From Agromyces badenianii (lineage in GTDB: Bacteria > Actinomycetota > Actinomycetes > Actinomycetales > Microbacteriaceae), in NCBI RefSeq assembly GCF_003070885.1, contig NZ_CP028913.1:372001-436000 (forward strand): a DNA stretch of 64,000 bases, read 5' to 3'. The position numbers and the translations under genes were made by a program. The notes beneath the pieces are model-generated. The model did no database searches. It had not been told where the DNA came from and was given only the letters and a program-made list of their open reading frames with translations. Of the stretch, positions 1 through 9,148 are shown in pieces (position 1 is the stretch's first letter; every line of letters starts with the position of its first letter).

Positions 1-2
1 AT

Positions 3-1481
3 CTCAAGGGGGTGCACATCCTTCCCGTCTACGGCGGTCAGGGCTACGGCGTGCAGCTGTCGGCGCTGCGCCGCGGTGTGCACATCGTCGTCGGCACCCC
101 TGGCCGCATCATGGACCACCTCGACAAGGGCACCCTCGATCTCTCGGAGCTCAAGTACCTCGTGCTCGACGAGGCCGACGAGATGCTGAAGATGGGCTTC
201 GCCGAAGACGTCGAGACGATCCTCGCCGACACTCCCGACGACAAGCAGGTCGCCCTGTTCTCGGCGACCATGCCGACCACGATCCGGCGCATGTCGAAGC
301 AGTACCTGCACGACCCCGAAGAGATCACGGTCAAGACGAAGACCACCACCTCGGCGACGATCACCCAGCGCTACCTCGTGGTGTCGTACCAGCAGAAGGT
401 CGACGCGCTGACCCGCATCCTCGAGATCGAGAACTTCGAGGGCATGATCGTCTTCGTTCGCACGAAGAACGCGACGGAGGAGCTCGCCGAGAAGCTCCGC
501 GCCCGCGGGTACTCCGCCGCCGCCATCAACGGCGACGTGCCGCAGATCCAGCGTGAGCGCACGGTCAACCAGTTGAAGTCGGGCAAGCTCGACATCCTGG
601 TGGCCACGGATGTCGCGGCGCGCGGCCTCGACGTCGAGCGCATCAGCCACGTGGTGAACTTCGACATCCCGACCGACCCCGAATCGTACGTGCACCGCAT
701 CGGCCGCACCGGCCGCGCCGGCAGAAGCGGCGATGCGATCAGCTTCGTCACCCCTCGGGAGCGCAACCTCGTCTCGTCGATCGAGCGGGCCACGCGTCAG
801 CCGCTCACGCAGATGCAGTTGCCGAGCGTCGAAGACGTGAACGTCACGCGCCTCGCCCGCTTCGACGACCGCATCACGGCGGCGCTCGGCCAGAGCGAGC
901 GCATCGACATCTTCCGTGACATCATCGCCCACTACGTGCGCAACCACGACGTGCCAGAGGTCGATGTCGCGGCGGCGCTCGCGGTCGTGGCGCAGGGCGA
1001 ATCGCCGTTGCTGCTCGAGCCCGAGCCCGAGCGTCCGCGCCGAGCCGACCGTGAGCGCGGCGATCACGCCGAGCACGGCGATCGACCGGCTCGCGGCGAG
1101 CGCTTCGACCGTGCAGATCGCGGCGATCGCGGCGACCGAGGAGACCGCCCCGAGCGTCGTCAGCGGCCGAGCAGCGGCCCGATGGCGACGTACCGCATCG
1201 CCGTCGGCAAGCGTCACAAGGTCGAGCCGCGGCAGATCGTCGGTGCGCTCGCCAACGAGGGCGGCCTGAGCCGTGGTGACTTCGGCGCCATCCAGATCCG
1301 CCCGGAGTTCTCGCTCGTCGAGCTGCCCGCCGACCTCTCGCACGAGACGCTCGAGCGCCTCGACGGAACTCGCATCTCGGGCCGGCTGATCGAGCTGCGG
1401 CCCGATCGCGGGGGCCAGGCACGCCGTGCCGACGAGGGTGAGGGCGCGAAGCCCTTCCGGAAGCCGCGTCACAAGGGCTGA
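3..1481 (+). CDS. deaD: DEAD-box ATP-dependent RNA helicase, DeaD/CsdA type (5' truncated by window edge)
   Basis: ATP-dependent RNA helicase that unwinds structured RNA, probably in ribosome assembly or mRNA decay. The frame is open from the first complete codon, so the real start and Walker A (motif I) lie upstream of the window. Visible are motif II (VLDEADEML), motif III (SAT), then motifs IV to VI of the second RecA domain, including ATDVAARGLD and HRIGRTGRAGRSG. An Arg/Asp/Glu-rich low-complexity linker follows. The last ~75 residues look like the DbpA/CsdA RNA-binding domain (starting ATYRIAVGKRHKVEP), which separates DeaD-type helicases from RhlE or SrmB. 492 residues are visible. The family is well recognised; the exact orthologue is less certain. 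Confidence 0.93.
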   Translation, partial: LKGVHILPVYGGQGYGVQLSALRRGVHIVVGTPGRIMDHLDKGTLDLSELKYLVLDEADEMLKMGFAEDVETILADTPDDKQVALFSATMPTTIRRMSKQYLHDPEEITVKTKTTTSATITQRYLVVSYQQKVDALTRILEIENFEGMIVFVRTKNATEELAEKLRARGYSAAAINGDVPQIQRERTVNQLKSGKLDILVATDVAARGLDVERISHVVNFDIPTDPESYVHRIGRTGRAGRSGDAISFVTPRERNLVSSIERATRQPLTQMQLPSVEDVNVTRLARFDDRITAALGQSERIDIFRDIIAHYVRNHDVPEVDVAAALAVVAQGESPLLLEPEPERPRRADRERGDHAEHGDRPARGERFDRADRGDRGDRGDRPERRQRPSSGPMATYRIAVGKRHKVEPRQIVGALANEGGLSRGDFGAIQIRPEFSLVELPADLSHETLERLDGTRISGRLIELRPDRGGQARRADEGEGAKPFRKPRHKG

Positions 1482-1487
1482 TCCGGC

Positions 1488-1922
1488 GTGCAGGCACGGC
1501 GGCCCCGGTCACCGGGCGGTGCGCGCGGCATCCGCGTGCGCTGCGCGGCGGCCGCGGCGGCGACCCTCGCCGTCGGGGTCGCGCTGCAGGTGCCCGAACG
1601 CACGGTGCTGATCGATCTCCTCGGCAGCGTGCTCTACGTGTGCCTCTTCGCGTTCCTCGTGCGAGCGGTGTGGCCGGCGATGGGCGCCGCCGCGTCGGCG
1701 CTCTCGGCCCTCGTCATCGCGTGCGCCGTCGAGCTGCTCCAACTCGGCGACGTGCCACGGCGCATCGTCGAGGCCTTCCCGCCGGCGAGGCTCCTTCTCG
1801 GCAGCGCCTTCGACCCCGTCGATCTGTTCGGCTACGCGGGCGGCGCGATGCTCGCGTTCACCGTGCAGCTCGCTCTGGCCGGGCGCCCGGCGCGCCCGGC
1901 GCCGGAGCCCGGCTCGAGCTGA
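1488..1922 (+). CDS. DUF2809-type small membrane protein
   Basis: Predicted 144-residue integral membrane protein of unknown biochemical role. It starts at a GTG 7 nt after the helicase stop, so it is probably co-transcribed with it. Three to four hydrophobic segments are visible (about residues 17-35, 39-56, 58-75 and 113-130). The spacing of an acidic residue at the end of the third segment (VELLQLGD) and the final DPVDLFGYAGG motif match what I recall of DUF2809. N- and C-termini are Arg/Pro-rich. The family call rests on motif memory, so it is moderate; the coding call is firmer because codon use matches the neighbours. Confidence 0.62.
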   Translation: MQARRPRSPGGARGIRVRCAAAAAATLAVGVALQVPERTVLIDLLGSVLYVCLFAFLVRAVWPAMGAAASALSALVIACAVELLQLGDVPRRIVEAFPPARLLLGSAFDPVDLFGYAGGAMLAFTVQLALAGRPARPAPEPGSS

Positions 1923-1933
1923 CGGGGCGGGCT

Positions 1934-3487
1934 TCAGCCCTCGCGGCGGAGCGCCCGGCGAACGCGGTCGATCGCGGCTGCGACGCCCATGCCCATGGAA
2001 CGCACCGGCCGGGGCAGGTCAAGCCGCGCTGCTGCGGCGCGTGCGCGCCGGAACCGGCCGCTGCTCCGTACCTGCCGCCGCACCGCGGCGTGATGCAGCT
2101 CCCGTGACCAGACACGCACCACCCGCTCCTCGTCGAAGGCACGGGCGCTGCGCACGGCACTCGCCCGCATGCGCGCGACACGTCGCGGCGACATCCTCTG
2201 CAGCCTGACGATCGCGTCGGCGAGCGCGTCGACGTCGCCGGCCGGCACCAGGAACCCGTTTCGTCCGTCGCGGATGAGGTCGGCGGGGCCGTACGGGATG
2301 TCGTAGGCGATCGGCAGGCAGCCGGCGGCCATGCTCTCGACGAGCACCAGCGGGAACCCCTCGGAGTGCGAGGTCAGCAGGAGGAAGGATGCCGCGAACA
2401 GGTGTCGCCGGGCGTCGGGATCGAACCCGTGCAGGCGCACCGCGGCCGGGTCGATGATGCGCTCCTCGAGCGCCGCACGGCTCTCACCGTCGCCGTAGAC
2501 GTCGAGGTGCACACGGACTCCGGCGTACGTGTTCGCCGCCTGCACGGCATCGATCGCGTGCGAGACGCGCTTGCGCCGGGTCAGCGCCGCGAGCACGACG
2601 CCGCGGTCGGGCTCGCGCCGCACCGGGGTTCGCGGCGAGAGCATGGGTCGAGGGTTCGGGATCACGGCGATGTGGTCGTGTCGTCCGACGATCTGCTCGA
2701 GGTCGTCGCGCTGGCGCCGGGAGAGCAGGGCGACGAGGTCGAAGCCGTCGAGTTGCTCGAGGACCTCCCGCCGCGACTGCCGGATCGGGGATGACGCGTC
2801 GGCCTCCGTGGCCCGATGCGATGCGTGCACCACGTGGGCCGTGATCGCGTGCGGCCGCCGGTACGTGAGCATGAACGGCGCGATCGTCTTGCTGTCGACG
2901 ATCAGGCAGCTCGGCCGGCCGCCGGTCACCGCGTCGAGCCACGCCCGGTACAGCGACCAGATGCGCCGCCAGGATCTGACCGGCCGCCCGTCGGCATCGC
3001 ACAGCACGATGGATCGCCCGCCGGGCACACCCCGCTCCCGCGTGTCGCGCCGGTCGCTGACGAGCAGCGTGCCGTTCTCGCGGTAGTGATCGATCTGGAG
3101 CGTGCGCCCGTCGCCGTCGAGCCGCACACGACTCATGACGGCGTCGCCCCGGCGCCGCGTCTCGGCCGCGTCGTGTGCCGCGAGCGGTGTGAACTCGTCA
3201 CCGTCCAGCTTCAGCGAACCGCCGGGCAGCGGATGCTCCCTGAGCCAGTCGTACAGGTTCGAGATGCGAACCCCGGGCGCGAGCACACCGCGTTCCCGGA
3301 GCTCCTGCTCGAGCTCGGGGGTGTCGGGGCGGTCGTCGAAGGTCAGCACCTCGACATCGACTCCGCCGACGCGATGGAATGCGGCGGAGCGTCGCAGCAG
3401 CGCGTCGGTCATGCCCCCGAATCGGTCGGGGATCGACCAGGTGACGGCGAAGTGACGGCCGGCCGGCAGCCGTGGCCCCACCGTCAT
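1934..3487 (-). CDS. GT4-family glycosyltransferase, TagE/TarM-like
   Basis: 517-residue glycosyltransferase, probably transferring a hexose from a nucleotide sugar to a wall or surface glycopolymer. The C-terminal half is a GT-B nucleotide-sugar domain with the GT4 signature EGFPLVLVESMAAG (E-x7-E) followed by a donor-site segment. The N-terminal half, with a long insert before the Rossmann repeats, resembles poly(glycerol-phosphate) alpha-glucosyltransferases (TagE, TarM). The ATG start overlaps the stop of the upstream esterase gene (ATGA, 4 nt), so the two are translationally coupled. The frame stays open well upstream, but those codons lie inside the esterase gene and are rejected. Acceptor and sugar are not determinable here. 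Confidence 0.8.
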   Translation of the reverse strand: MTVGPRLPAGRHFAVTWSIPDRFGGMTDALLRRSAAFHRVGGVDVEVLTFDDRPDTPELEQELRERGVLAPGVRISNLYDWLREHPLPGGSLKLDGDEFTPLAAHDAAETRRRGDAVMSRVRLDGDGRTLQIDHYRENGTLLVSDRRDTRERGVPGGRSIVLCDADGRPVRSWRRIWSLYRAWLDAVTGGRPSCLIVDSKTIAPFMLTYRRPHAITAHVVHASHRATEADASSPIRQSRREVLEQLDGFDLVALLSRRQRDDLEQIVGRHDHIAVIPNPRPMLSPRTPVRREPDRGVVLAALTRRKRVSHAIDAVQAANTYAGVRVHLDVYGDGESRAALEERIIDPAAVRLHGFDPDARRHLFAASFLLLTSHSEGFPLVLVESMAAGCLPIAYDIPYGPADLIRDGRNGFLVPAGDVDALADAIVRLQRMSPRRVARMRASAVRSARAFDEERVVRVWSRELHHAAVRRQVRSSGRFRRARAAAARLDLPRPVRSMGMGVAAAIDRVRRALRREG

Positions 3488-4551
3488 CGGCTCACCTCCG
3501 CGAGGAACTCGAGGGTCTCGACGAGCGCCGCCTGCGCCGCTTCGTAGTCCAAGTGGAACTGGTACTCGTGCGGCAGCGCCGGCTCGTGCGCGGCCGGCCA
3601 GAACAGCGCGGTGACGTCGACGCCCTGCTCGACGAGACGGTCCCGCATGGGCAGCGACTGGATCCAGGTGAGCGCATCGCCGTTGCCGCCGGAGATGTAC
3701 GTGGCCGGGAAGTCCGCCGTCACGAAATCGATCGTCGACATCGTCGTGCCCGATGGCCGCTGCGACCAGTCCTGTGCGCCGGTGTAGCCCCAGAGGGCGA
3801 TCTTCAGCCCCCACGCGCCGATGCCGGTGAGCTCCGACATCGCGTCGAGGTCGTAGACGCCGCAGTTGAGCACGACCCCCGCGAGCTGGTCGGCGTCGAG
3901 GGCGGGATCGATGCTGAGGAGCTCGGCGTAGTCGGGGTTCGTCGAGAGCGTGGCGAGCTGGCTCGCCAGTTGCGCGCCGGCCGAATCGCCGGCCAGCACG
4001 ATGCGCTCGGGGTCGATGCGGAACTCCTCGGCGCGGTCTTCGAGGCTTTGCAGGGCATCGTTCAGCTGGTGCACGGCCGTGGGATACGTCGCCTCGGGTC
4101 CGACCGTGTAGTTCAGACCGACGGTCGTGTATCCCTCGGCGGCGAGGATGCGCAGGTAGGGATCGACGTCCGACGAGTCGCCGGAGATCCAGGCCCCGCC
4201 GTGCACCCACACGACGGTCGGCAGCGGCTCTTCGCCGTCGGCGGGCGAGAAGACGTCGAAGGTGATGCCGCCGTCTTCAGCGCCGCCGTCGACCGGCACG
4301 TCGAGCCGAGCGGTGAGCGGGGCATCGGTCACGTACTCGTTCATCTCGGCCGCGGTCTCCCGACCGCCCTGCTCGAAGACCGCCCGGATCGCGAGCGCCG
4401 AAGGCCACGGGGTGAGGGTCAGCACCCAGGTGATCAGGAAGCTGATCACCGCGATCGAGGCGACCGTGCCGATGAAGCGCCGCTGCCCTCGAGTCAGCCA
4501 GACCTCGTTGCCCCACGACGGCAGCGCGTTGCGTGTATTCCTCGAGCCCAC
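3484..4551 (-). CDS. Membrane-anchored alpha/beta-hydrolase (esterase/lipase, HSL or BD-FAE type)
   Basis: 355-residue alpha/beta-hydrolase. One N-terminal membrane segment (about residues 27-48) would anchor the enzyme with its catalytic domain outside. Family hallmarks are visible: oxyanion-hole motif HGGAW, nucleophile elbow GDSAG, an Asp in SGGNGDAL and a late His in AAHEPALPHEY. The length fits carboxylesterases of the hormone-sensitive-lipase or BD-FAE type. It starts at GTG 4551 behind a purine-rich stretch. Coupling to the TagE-like glycosyltransferase suggests that it deacylates or edits a surface glycopolymer; that is inference and the substrate is unknown. Confidence 0.82.
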   Translation of the reverse strand: MGSRNTRNALPSWGNEVWLTRGQRRFIGTVASIAVISFLITWVLTLTPWPSALAIRAVFEQGGRETAAEMNEYVTDAPLTARLDVPVDGGAEDGGITFDVFSPADGEEPLPTVVWVHGGAWISGDSSDVDPYLRILAAEGYTTVGLNYTVGPEATYPTAVHQLNDALQSLEDRAEEFRIDPERIVLAGDSAGAQLASQLATLSTNPDYAELLSIDPALDADQLAGVVLNCGVYDLDAMSELTGIGAWGLKIALWGYTGAQDWSQRPSGTTMSTIDFVTADFPATYISGGNGDALTWIQSLPMRDRLVEQGVDVTALFWPAAHEPALPHEYQFHLDYEAAQAALVETLEFLAEVSR

Positions 4552-4742
4552 CCGTTCCCCCTCGGTCCCCTACAGGGCCATCCTGTCGGAGAATCGGCGG
4601 GCCGGAGGCCGGACGCACCGACGCCCGGAGTCTCGGCTTCCGCACATGCCGCGTTCATGATCCGTTCAGACGGGCGTGGTCGGCTAGTGTGCATGCCTGA
4701 CGCCCGAGGTTGCGCGTCGATCACCGATCGATGGGATGAATC
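4552..4742. promoter_or_regulatory. Divergent promoter region between esterase and phosphodiesterase genes
   Basis: 191-bp non-coding gap between divergent genes. On the plus strand the best -10-like hexamer is TAGTGT at 4685-4690, too far from GTG 4743 for a leaderless start; the nearest purine-rich site is GGGATGAA just before the start codon. No convincing -35 or operator is visible. Confidence 0.35.
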
Positions 4743-5699
4743 GTGACGAGCCGTACGGCCGAGTACCCTCGGCCGGACCACTTCCTCCTTCACATCAGCG
4801 ACACGCACGTGCTCGCGGGCGGTGCCATGCTCTACGACCGGGTCGCGAGCGAGCGGCATCTGCAGACGCTCTTCGACGAGTTCGAGGCATCCGGTGCCCG
4901 GCCCGACGCCATCGTCTTCACCGGCGATCTCGCCGACAAGGGCGAGCCCGACGCGTACGATCGCATCCGCCGCATCGTCGACCCCGTCGCCGAGCGGCTC
5001 GGCGCGCAGGTCATCTGGGTCATGGGCAACCACGACGACCGGTCGGCGTTCCGCCGCGGCCTGCTCGGCGAGTCCGGCGCCGGCGGCATGGGCGGGGCAC
5101 GGCCGGTCGACCGGGTCGACGACGTCGACGGACTGCGGGTGATCACCCTCGACTCGACCGTGCCCGGCCACCACCACGGCGAGATCGCACCGGCGCAGCT
5201 CGACTGGCTCGCCGAGGAGCTCGCCATCCCGGCGCCGCACGGCACGATCCTCGCGATGCATCACCCGCCGGTGCCGAGCGTGCTCGACCTCGCGGTCTCG
5301 GTGGAATTGCGCGATCAAGCCGGACTCGCCGAGGTGGTCGAGGGCAGCGACATCCGCTCGATCATCGCCGGTCACCTGCACTACTCCTCGACGGCGATGT
5401 TCGCGGGCGTTCCCGTCTCGGTGGCCTCGGCGAGCTGCTACACGCAAGATCTCAACGTGCCGGTCGGCGGCACTCGCGGGCGAGACGGCGCCCGGGCCTT
5501 CAACCTCGTGCACGTCTACCCGTCGACGGTGCTGCACTCGGTCGTGCCGCTCGGCGCGTTCCCGACGCTCGACTGGATCGACGCCGACGAGAGCGCACGG
5601 CGCCTCGGCACCTCGGGCATCAGCATCGCGGATGCCGCAGCGACGTCGGTGCCGAACGAACCTCCGTTCACCATGCCGATCCCGGTGCTCGTCGGCTGA
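4743..5699 (+). CDS. cpdA: Rv0805-type cyclic-nucleotide phosphodiesterase / metallophosphoesterase
   Basis: Binuclear metallophosphoesterase, likely hydrolysing 3',5'-cAMP or a related phosphodiester in the cytosol. All calcineurin-like metal motifs are present in order: D-x-H in SDTH (about residues 19-22), GDLADKG, GNHDD, a His in MHHPP, and GHLHYS. The protein is 318 residues, the length of M. tuberculosis Rv0805. Long stretches agree with Rv0805 as I remember it, including HPRPD-like N-terminal spacing, VFTGDLADKGEP, VPGHHHGEI, PSVLD and CYTQDLNVP. Orthology to Rv0805 is therefore well supported. In vivo substrate is less certain, because Rv0805 also acts on 2',3'-cyclic nucleotides. Confidence 0.93.
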   Translation: MTSRTAEYPRPDHFLLHISDTHVLAGGAMLYDRVASERHLQTLFDEFEASGARPDAIVFTGDLADKGEPDAYDRIRRIVDPVAERLGAQVIWVMGNHDDRSAFRRGLLGESGAGGMGGARPVDRVDDVDGLRVITLDSTVPGHHHGEIAPAQLDWLAEELAIPAPHGTILAMHHPPVPSVLDLAVSVELRDQAGLAEVVEGSDIRSIIAGHLHYSSTAMFAGVPVSVASASCYTQDLNVPVGGTRGRDGARAFNLVHVYPSTVLHSVVPLGAFPTLDWIDADESARRLGTSGISIADAAATSVPNEPPFTMPIPVLVG

Positions 5700-5727
5700 A
5701 ACGATGTCGCCGGTGTCGGGCGCGACC

Positions 5728-5756
5728 TTTCGGCCGACCCGAGGGGATGACATACT
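5728..5756 (+). promoter_or_regulatory. Candidate promoter for cardiolipin synthase
   Basis: TTTCGG (5728-5733), a 17-bp spacer and CATACT (5751-5756) form a weak -35/-10 pair in the 124-bp gap before the cls start. Prediction by eye only. Confidence 0.35.
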
Positions 5757-5823
5757 CGGTTCACTCCTGCCGACCGCAGCGCCCCTTCACGTCGCGTGAG
5801 GCGAGTCGACCATGGGAGGTCGC

Positions 5824-7293
5824 ATGAGCACCGAGCTCGCCGCACTCATCGGAGTGGCCCTGATCCTCGCGGATCTCGCCATCCGCATCGCCGCGCTCAT
5901 CATCGTGCCGCGGGAGCGCAAACCCACCGCGGCCATGGCGTGGCTGCTGGCGATCTTCCTCATTCCGTTCATCGGCATCCTCTTCTTCCTGCTGATCGGC
6001 AGCGCGAAGCTGCCGAAGCGGCGGCGCGAGCGGCAGCGCGAGATCAACGAGCTGATCGCCGCGAGGGCCGAGCGCGTCGACCTCGCCCCCGACCGGGAGA
6101 GCTGGCCCGACTGGTTCGTCTCGCTGACCGAGCAGAACCGGCGCCTCGGCGCGCTGCCCGCGATCGAGGGAAACTCCGCACAGCTCATCGGCGACTATCA
6201 GGCCTCGATCGACGCCATGACCGCCGAGATCGACACGGCCACCCGATACGTGCACGTGGAGTTCTACATCGTCTCGCACGACTCGACCACGAAGGACTTC
6301 TTCGCCGCGATGGAGCGCGCCGTGCTGCGCGGCGTCACGGTGCGGGTGCTGCTCGACTTCGTGGCCTCGAACCGCACCGCCGACCACGACGCGACCTACG
6401 CCGAGCTCGATCGCATCGGCGCCCAGTGGAGTTTCATGCTGCCGGTGCATCCGCTCAAGGGCCAGTACCAACGGCCCGATCTGCGCAATCACCGAAAGCT
6501 CGTCGTGGTCGACGGGCGGGTGGGGTTCACGGGCTCGCAGAACCTCATCGACCGCAGCTACAACTCGCCCAAGAACCTGAAGCGGGGCCTGCAGTGGCAG
6601 GAGCTCGTGGCCCGGGTCACCGGGCCGATCGTGACGGGCATCGACGCCGTGTTCCTCTCGGACTGGTATCTGGAGACCGACGAACTGATCGTCTCGGAGA
6701 GCGTGCCGGCCGCCGCGGTGCCCGCCGACCCGTCGCCCGAGGCGCTCGTCTGCCAGGTCGTGCCGAGCGGCCCGGGCTACGACGCCGAGAACAACCTGCG
6801 GCTCTTCCTCACGCTCATCAACTCGGCGCAGCGCCGGGCGATCATCACGAGTCCGTACTTCGTGCCCGACGAGGCGATGCTCTACGCGATCACTTCGGCG
6901 TGCTACCGAGGGCTCGACGTGCAGTTGTTCGTCTCGGAGATCGGCGACCAGGGCTCCGTCTGGCACGCGCAGCGTTCGTACTACCGGGACCTGTTGCGTG
7001 CGGGCGTGAAGATCTGGCTGTATCCGGGCCCGTACATCCTGCACTCGAAGCACTTGTCGATCGACGACGACGTCGCGGTGATCGGCTCGAGCAACATGGA
7101 CATCCGCTCGTTCAGCCTCAACGCCGAGATCTCGCTGCTCGTGCGGGGGGCGTCGTTCACGGCGCAGATGCGGGAGGTCGAGCAGGGCTATCGCGATGTC
7201 GGCCGGCAGCTCACGCTCGAGGAGTGGGACCGCGAGCCCGGGTCGGCGACGTTCCTCGACGGGGTGGCGCGGCTCACCTCGGCGCTGCAGTAG
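5824..7293 (+). CDS. cls: Cardiolipin synthase, phospholipase-D type
   Basis: 489-residue membrane phosphatidyltransferase making cardiolipin. The N-terminus has two hydrophobic segments (about residues 5-25 and 35-57), typical of the PLDc_N region. Two HKD catalytic motifs follow: HRKLVVVD near residue 223 and HSKHLSID near residue 407, each trailed by a G-S/GSSN segment. An ATG 12 nt upstream is in frame, but it overlaps the GGGAGGT ribosome-binding sequence that serves the chosen ATG, so 5824 is preferred. It stands alone between the phosphodiesterase and the convergent Stealth gene. Confidence 0.93.
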   Translation: MSTELAALIGVALILADLAIRIAALIIVPRERKPTAAMAWLLAIFLIPFIGILFFLLIGSAKLPKRRRERQREINELIAARAERVDLAPDRESWPDWFVSLTEQNRRLGALPAIEGNSAQLIGDYQASIDAMTAEIDTATRYVHVEFYIVSHDSTTKDFFAAMERAVLRGVTVRVLLDFVASNRTADHDATYAELDRIGAQWSFMLPVHPLKGQYQRPDLRNHRKLVVVDGRVGFTGSQNLIDRSYNSPKNLKRGLQWQELVARVTGPIVTGIDAVFLSDWYLETDELIVSESVPAAAVPADPSPEALVCQVVPSGPGYDAENNLRLFLTLINSAQRRAIITSPYFVPDEAMLYAITSACYRGLDVQLFVSEIGDQGSVWHAQRSYYRDLLRAGVKIWLYPGPYILHSKHLSIDDDVAVIGSSNMDIRSFSLNAEISLLVRGASFTAQMREVEQGYRDVGRQLTLEEWDREPGSATFLDGVARLTSALQ

Positions 7294-7324
7294 CCGGCGG
7301 GCGTCGTGTTGGTCGCGGAGGCCG

Positions 7325-9004
7325 TCAGGCGGTGAGCTCCGCCGCGTCGGCCGCCTGCTTCTCCCACGGCGCCGGGAACGGGAGGTAGCGCTCGAGGAAG
7401 TCGATCACCGCCCCCGTGCGCTCCTCGACCGAGATCTCGGGGAAGCTCCCGTCGTTCAGGCAGAACATGTCGTGGTCGCGGCGCTTCAGGAGCTGCTTCA
7501 TCGCGGGAAGCGACTGCCTGAGCGTGGTCTCGACGTACTTCACGCGGGCATCGGTCTGCACGACGGCGTGCCCGGCGAGCAGCGAGTAGTAGTGGTACAG
7601 CGAGTTCGTCACCGAGATGTCGGTGGCCGAGCGGAAGCGGCTCGCGGCGGTGCGCCGGAACTCCTCGGGGAAGGCGGCCTCGAGCTCGGCCATGACGCTC
7701 TTGCGCAGTGGTGCGGCGCAGTGCTCGAGGTGCCGGGTCGTGACCTTGCCGAACCGGTCGCGCAAGAGCGCCCGGTTGACCCGCGCGGCGTTCTCGAACC
7801 CGCTGCGGCCGGGATGCGTCGAGCCCAGCCCGATGCGCGTCGCGGCCTCGACGAACTTCGTGATGCCGCCGGGGGAGAAGAAGAGCGACGGGCTCACCGG
7901 ACGGCCGAAGAACATGTCGTCGTTCGAGTAGAGGAAGTGCTCGGCGAGGCCCTCGATGTGGTGCAGCTGGCTCTCGACGGCGTGCGAGTTGTGCGTCGGC
8001 AGCACCGAGGTGTCGGCGAACATCTCGTGGCTGCGGACGATCGTGACCTTCGGGTGCTTGGCGAGCCAGGCGGGCGCGGGCGAGTCGGTCGCGATGAATA
8101 TGCGTCGCACCCACGGGGCGAAGAGGTGCACGGAGCGCAGCGCGTACTTCAGCTCGTCGATCTGCCGGTATCGGGCCTCGGAGTCGTCGCCCTCGCCGAC
8201 GACGTAGCTCTGCATGCGCTTCGCACGCTCGCGGATGAACTCGTCGCTCGAGCCGTCGACCCAGGAGAAGACCATGTCGATGTCGAAGTCGACATCGCTG
8301 GCGAGCGGCTCGAACATGTGCTCGAGCGTCGGCCAGTCGCGACCGTACAGGTGCACCACGTCGTCGGTGGTCTCGGAGCGCGGCAGTGTGCGGCGCATCA
8401 GGGCGTTCTCGAGCGGCGCCTCGATCGTGTCGTCGCCGAATCGCCAGAACTCGAGCTGCACGGCGGTGCCGCTGCCATAGCGGAGTCGCCCGATCGGTTC
8501 GACGCGCGGGCGGTAGATGCGAAGCACCGTCGGCTTTCGCCCGGCCGAGAGCCGGCCGTCGGCGAGCAGCACGGGGTGGGTGTGGGCGGCCTGTCGTGGG
8601 GAGAGCGTCGCCGCATAGAACGGCTCGTCGGCGAAGGCGTGGGCGAAGGCCCGTGCGACCGCCTTGCGCTCGGCGCGTTCGACGGCGATGACGGGCCGGT
8701 CGTCGTTACCGCGCACGAGCAGGAACGGGATCTCGGCGGCATCGAGGGCGCCGCCCACGGCGAGCAGGTCTTCGACCATCGACTCCTGCGGGGTCATGTG
8801 ACCGTTGCGCAGCGCGTACTCGCCCTTGCGCAGCACGAGGTCGTCGCGGTCGAACCGGGATGCACGGTTCGCGGACGCCACGAGCACGAGCTCCGAGGCA
8901 TCCGCCAGCCGCATCGGCGGCGTGGGCGACGCTTCCCTCCTCGCGAACGCATGTCCATCGTGCTGGTGCCGGTCAAGGGTTCGATCGCGGTCGGGTCTCG
9001 TCAC
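7325..9004 (-). CDS. Stealth-family sugar-phosphate transferase
   Basis: 559-residue Stealth protein. The family contains hexose-1-phosphate transferases that build phosphate-linked capsular or wall polysaccharides. All four conserved regions appear in order: CR1 (DMVFSWVDGSSDE), CR2 (RYRQIDELKYALRS through IFIATDSPAP), CR3 (NSHAVE to YSNDDMFFG) and a short CR4 (FCLNDG) near the C-terminus. About 240 residues precede CR1, an N-terminal extension seen in actinobacterial members. The GTG start at 9004 has GGAGG-like sequence upstream; a later in-frame ATG is possible. It lies convergent to cls and divergent from the DJ-1/MarR unit. Donor and acceptor cannot be read from the sequence. Confidence 0.88.
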   Translation of the reverse strand: MTRPDRDRTLDRHQHDGHAFARREASPTPPMRLADASELVLVASANRASRFDRDDLVLRKGEYALRNGHMTPQESMVEDLLAVGGALDAAEIPFLLVRGNDDRPVIAVERAERKAVARAFAHAFADEPFYAATLSPRQAAHTHPVLLADGRLSAGRKPTVLRIYRPRVEPIGRLRYGSGTAVQLEFWRFGDDTIEAPLENALMRRTLPRSETTDDVVHLYGRDWPTLEHMFEPLASDVDFDIDMVFSWVDGSSDEFIRERAKRMQSYVVGEGDDSEARYRQIDELKYALRSVHLFAPWVRRIFIATDSPAPAWLAKHPKVTIVRSHEMFADTSVLPTHNSHAVESQLHHIEGLAEHFLYSNDDMFFGRPVSPSLFFSPGGITKFVEAATRIGLGSTHPGRSGFENAARVNRALLRDRFGKVTTRHLEHCAAPLRKSVMAELEAAFPEEFRRTAASRFRSATDISVTNSLYHYYSLLAGHAVVQTDARVKYVETTLRQSLPAMKQLLKRRDHDMFCLNDGSFPEISVEERTGAVIDFLERYLPFPAPWEKQAADAAELTA

Positions 9005-9104
9005 GAAGCGGTGGCCTCCAGGGGTTGGGCGGAAGTGCGCGAATTGCGCGGTGCTCTGATTCTACGCAGCATCGACACCCGCACGGCCAGACCGACGATC
9101 GCTC

Positions 9105-9148
9105 TTGACAGCACACTGTCAATAGGCGAAAATGACAGCATGCTGACA
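9105..9148 (+). promoter_or_regulatory. Leaderless promoter with two matching operators (DJ-1/MarR operon)
   Basis: The promoter is TTGACA (9105-9110), 17 bp, GAAAAT (9128-9133), with ATG 9140 only 6 nt downstream, which predicts a leaderless transcript. Operator 1 is the inverted repeat TTGACAGCACACTGTCAA (9105-9122) over the -35 box. Operator 2 is the near-palindrome TGACAGCATGCTGACA (9133-9148), which contains the start codon. The two share TGACAGCA and lie 27 bp apart. The downstream MarR-type repressor is the obvious ligand-controlled binder, giving autorepression (inference). Confidence 0.75.

Noticed and set aside
7196..9139. Long open frame on the plus strand running antisense to the Stealth gene into the DJ-1 gene
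   Set aside because: Its composition is a shadow of the Stealth codons; the real DJ-1 start is the leaderless ATG 9140 with promoter and operators.
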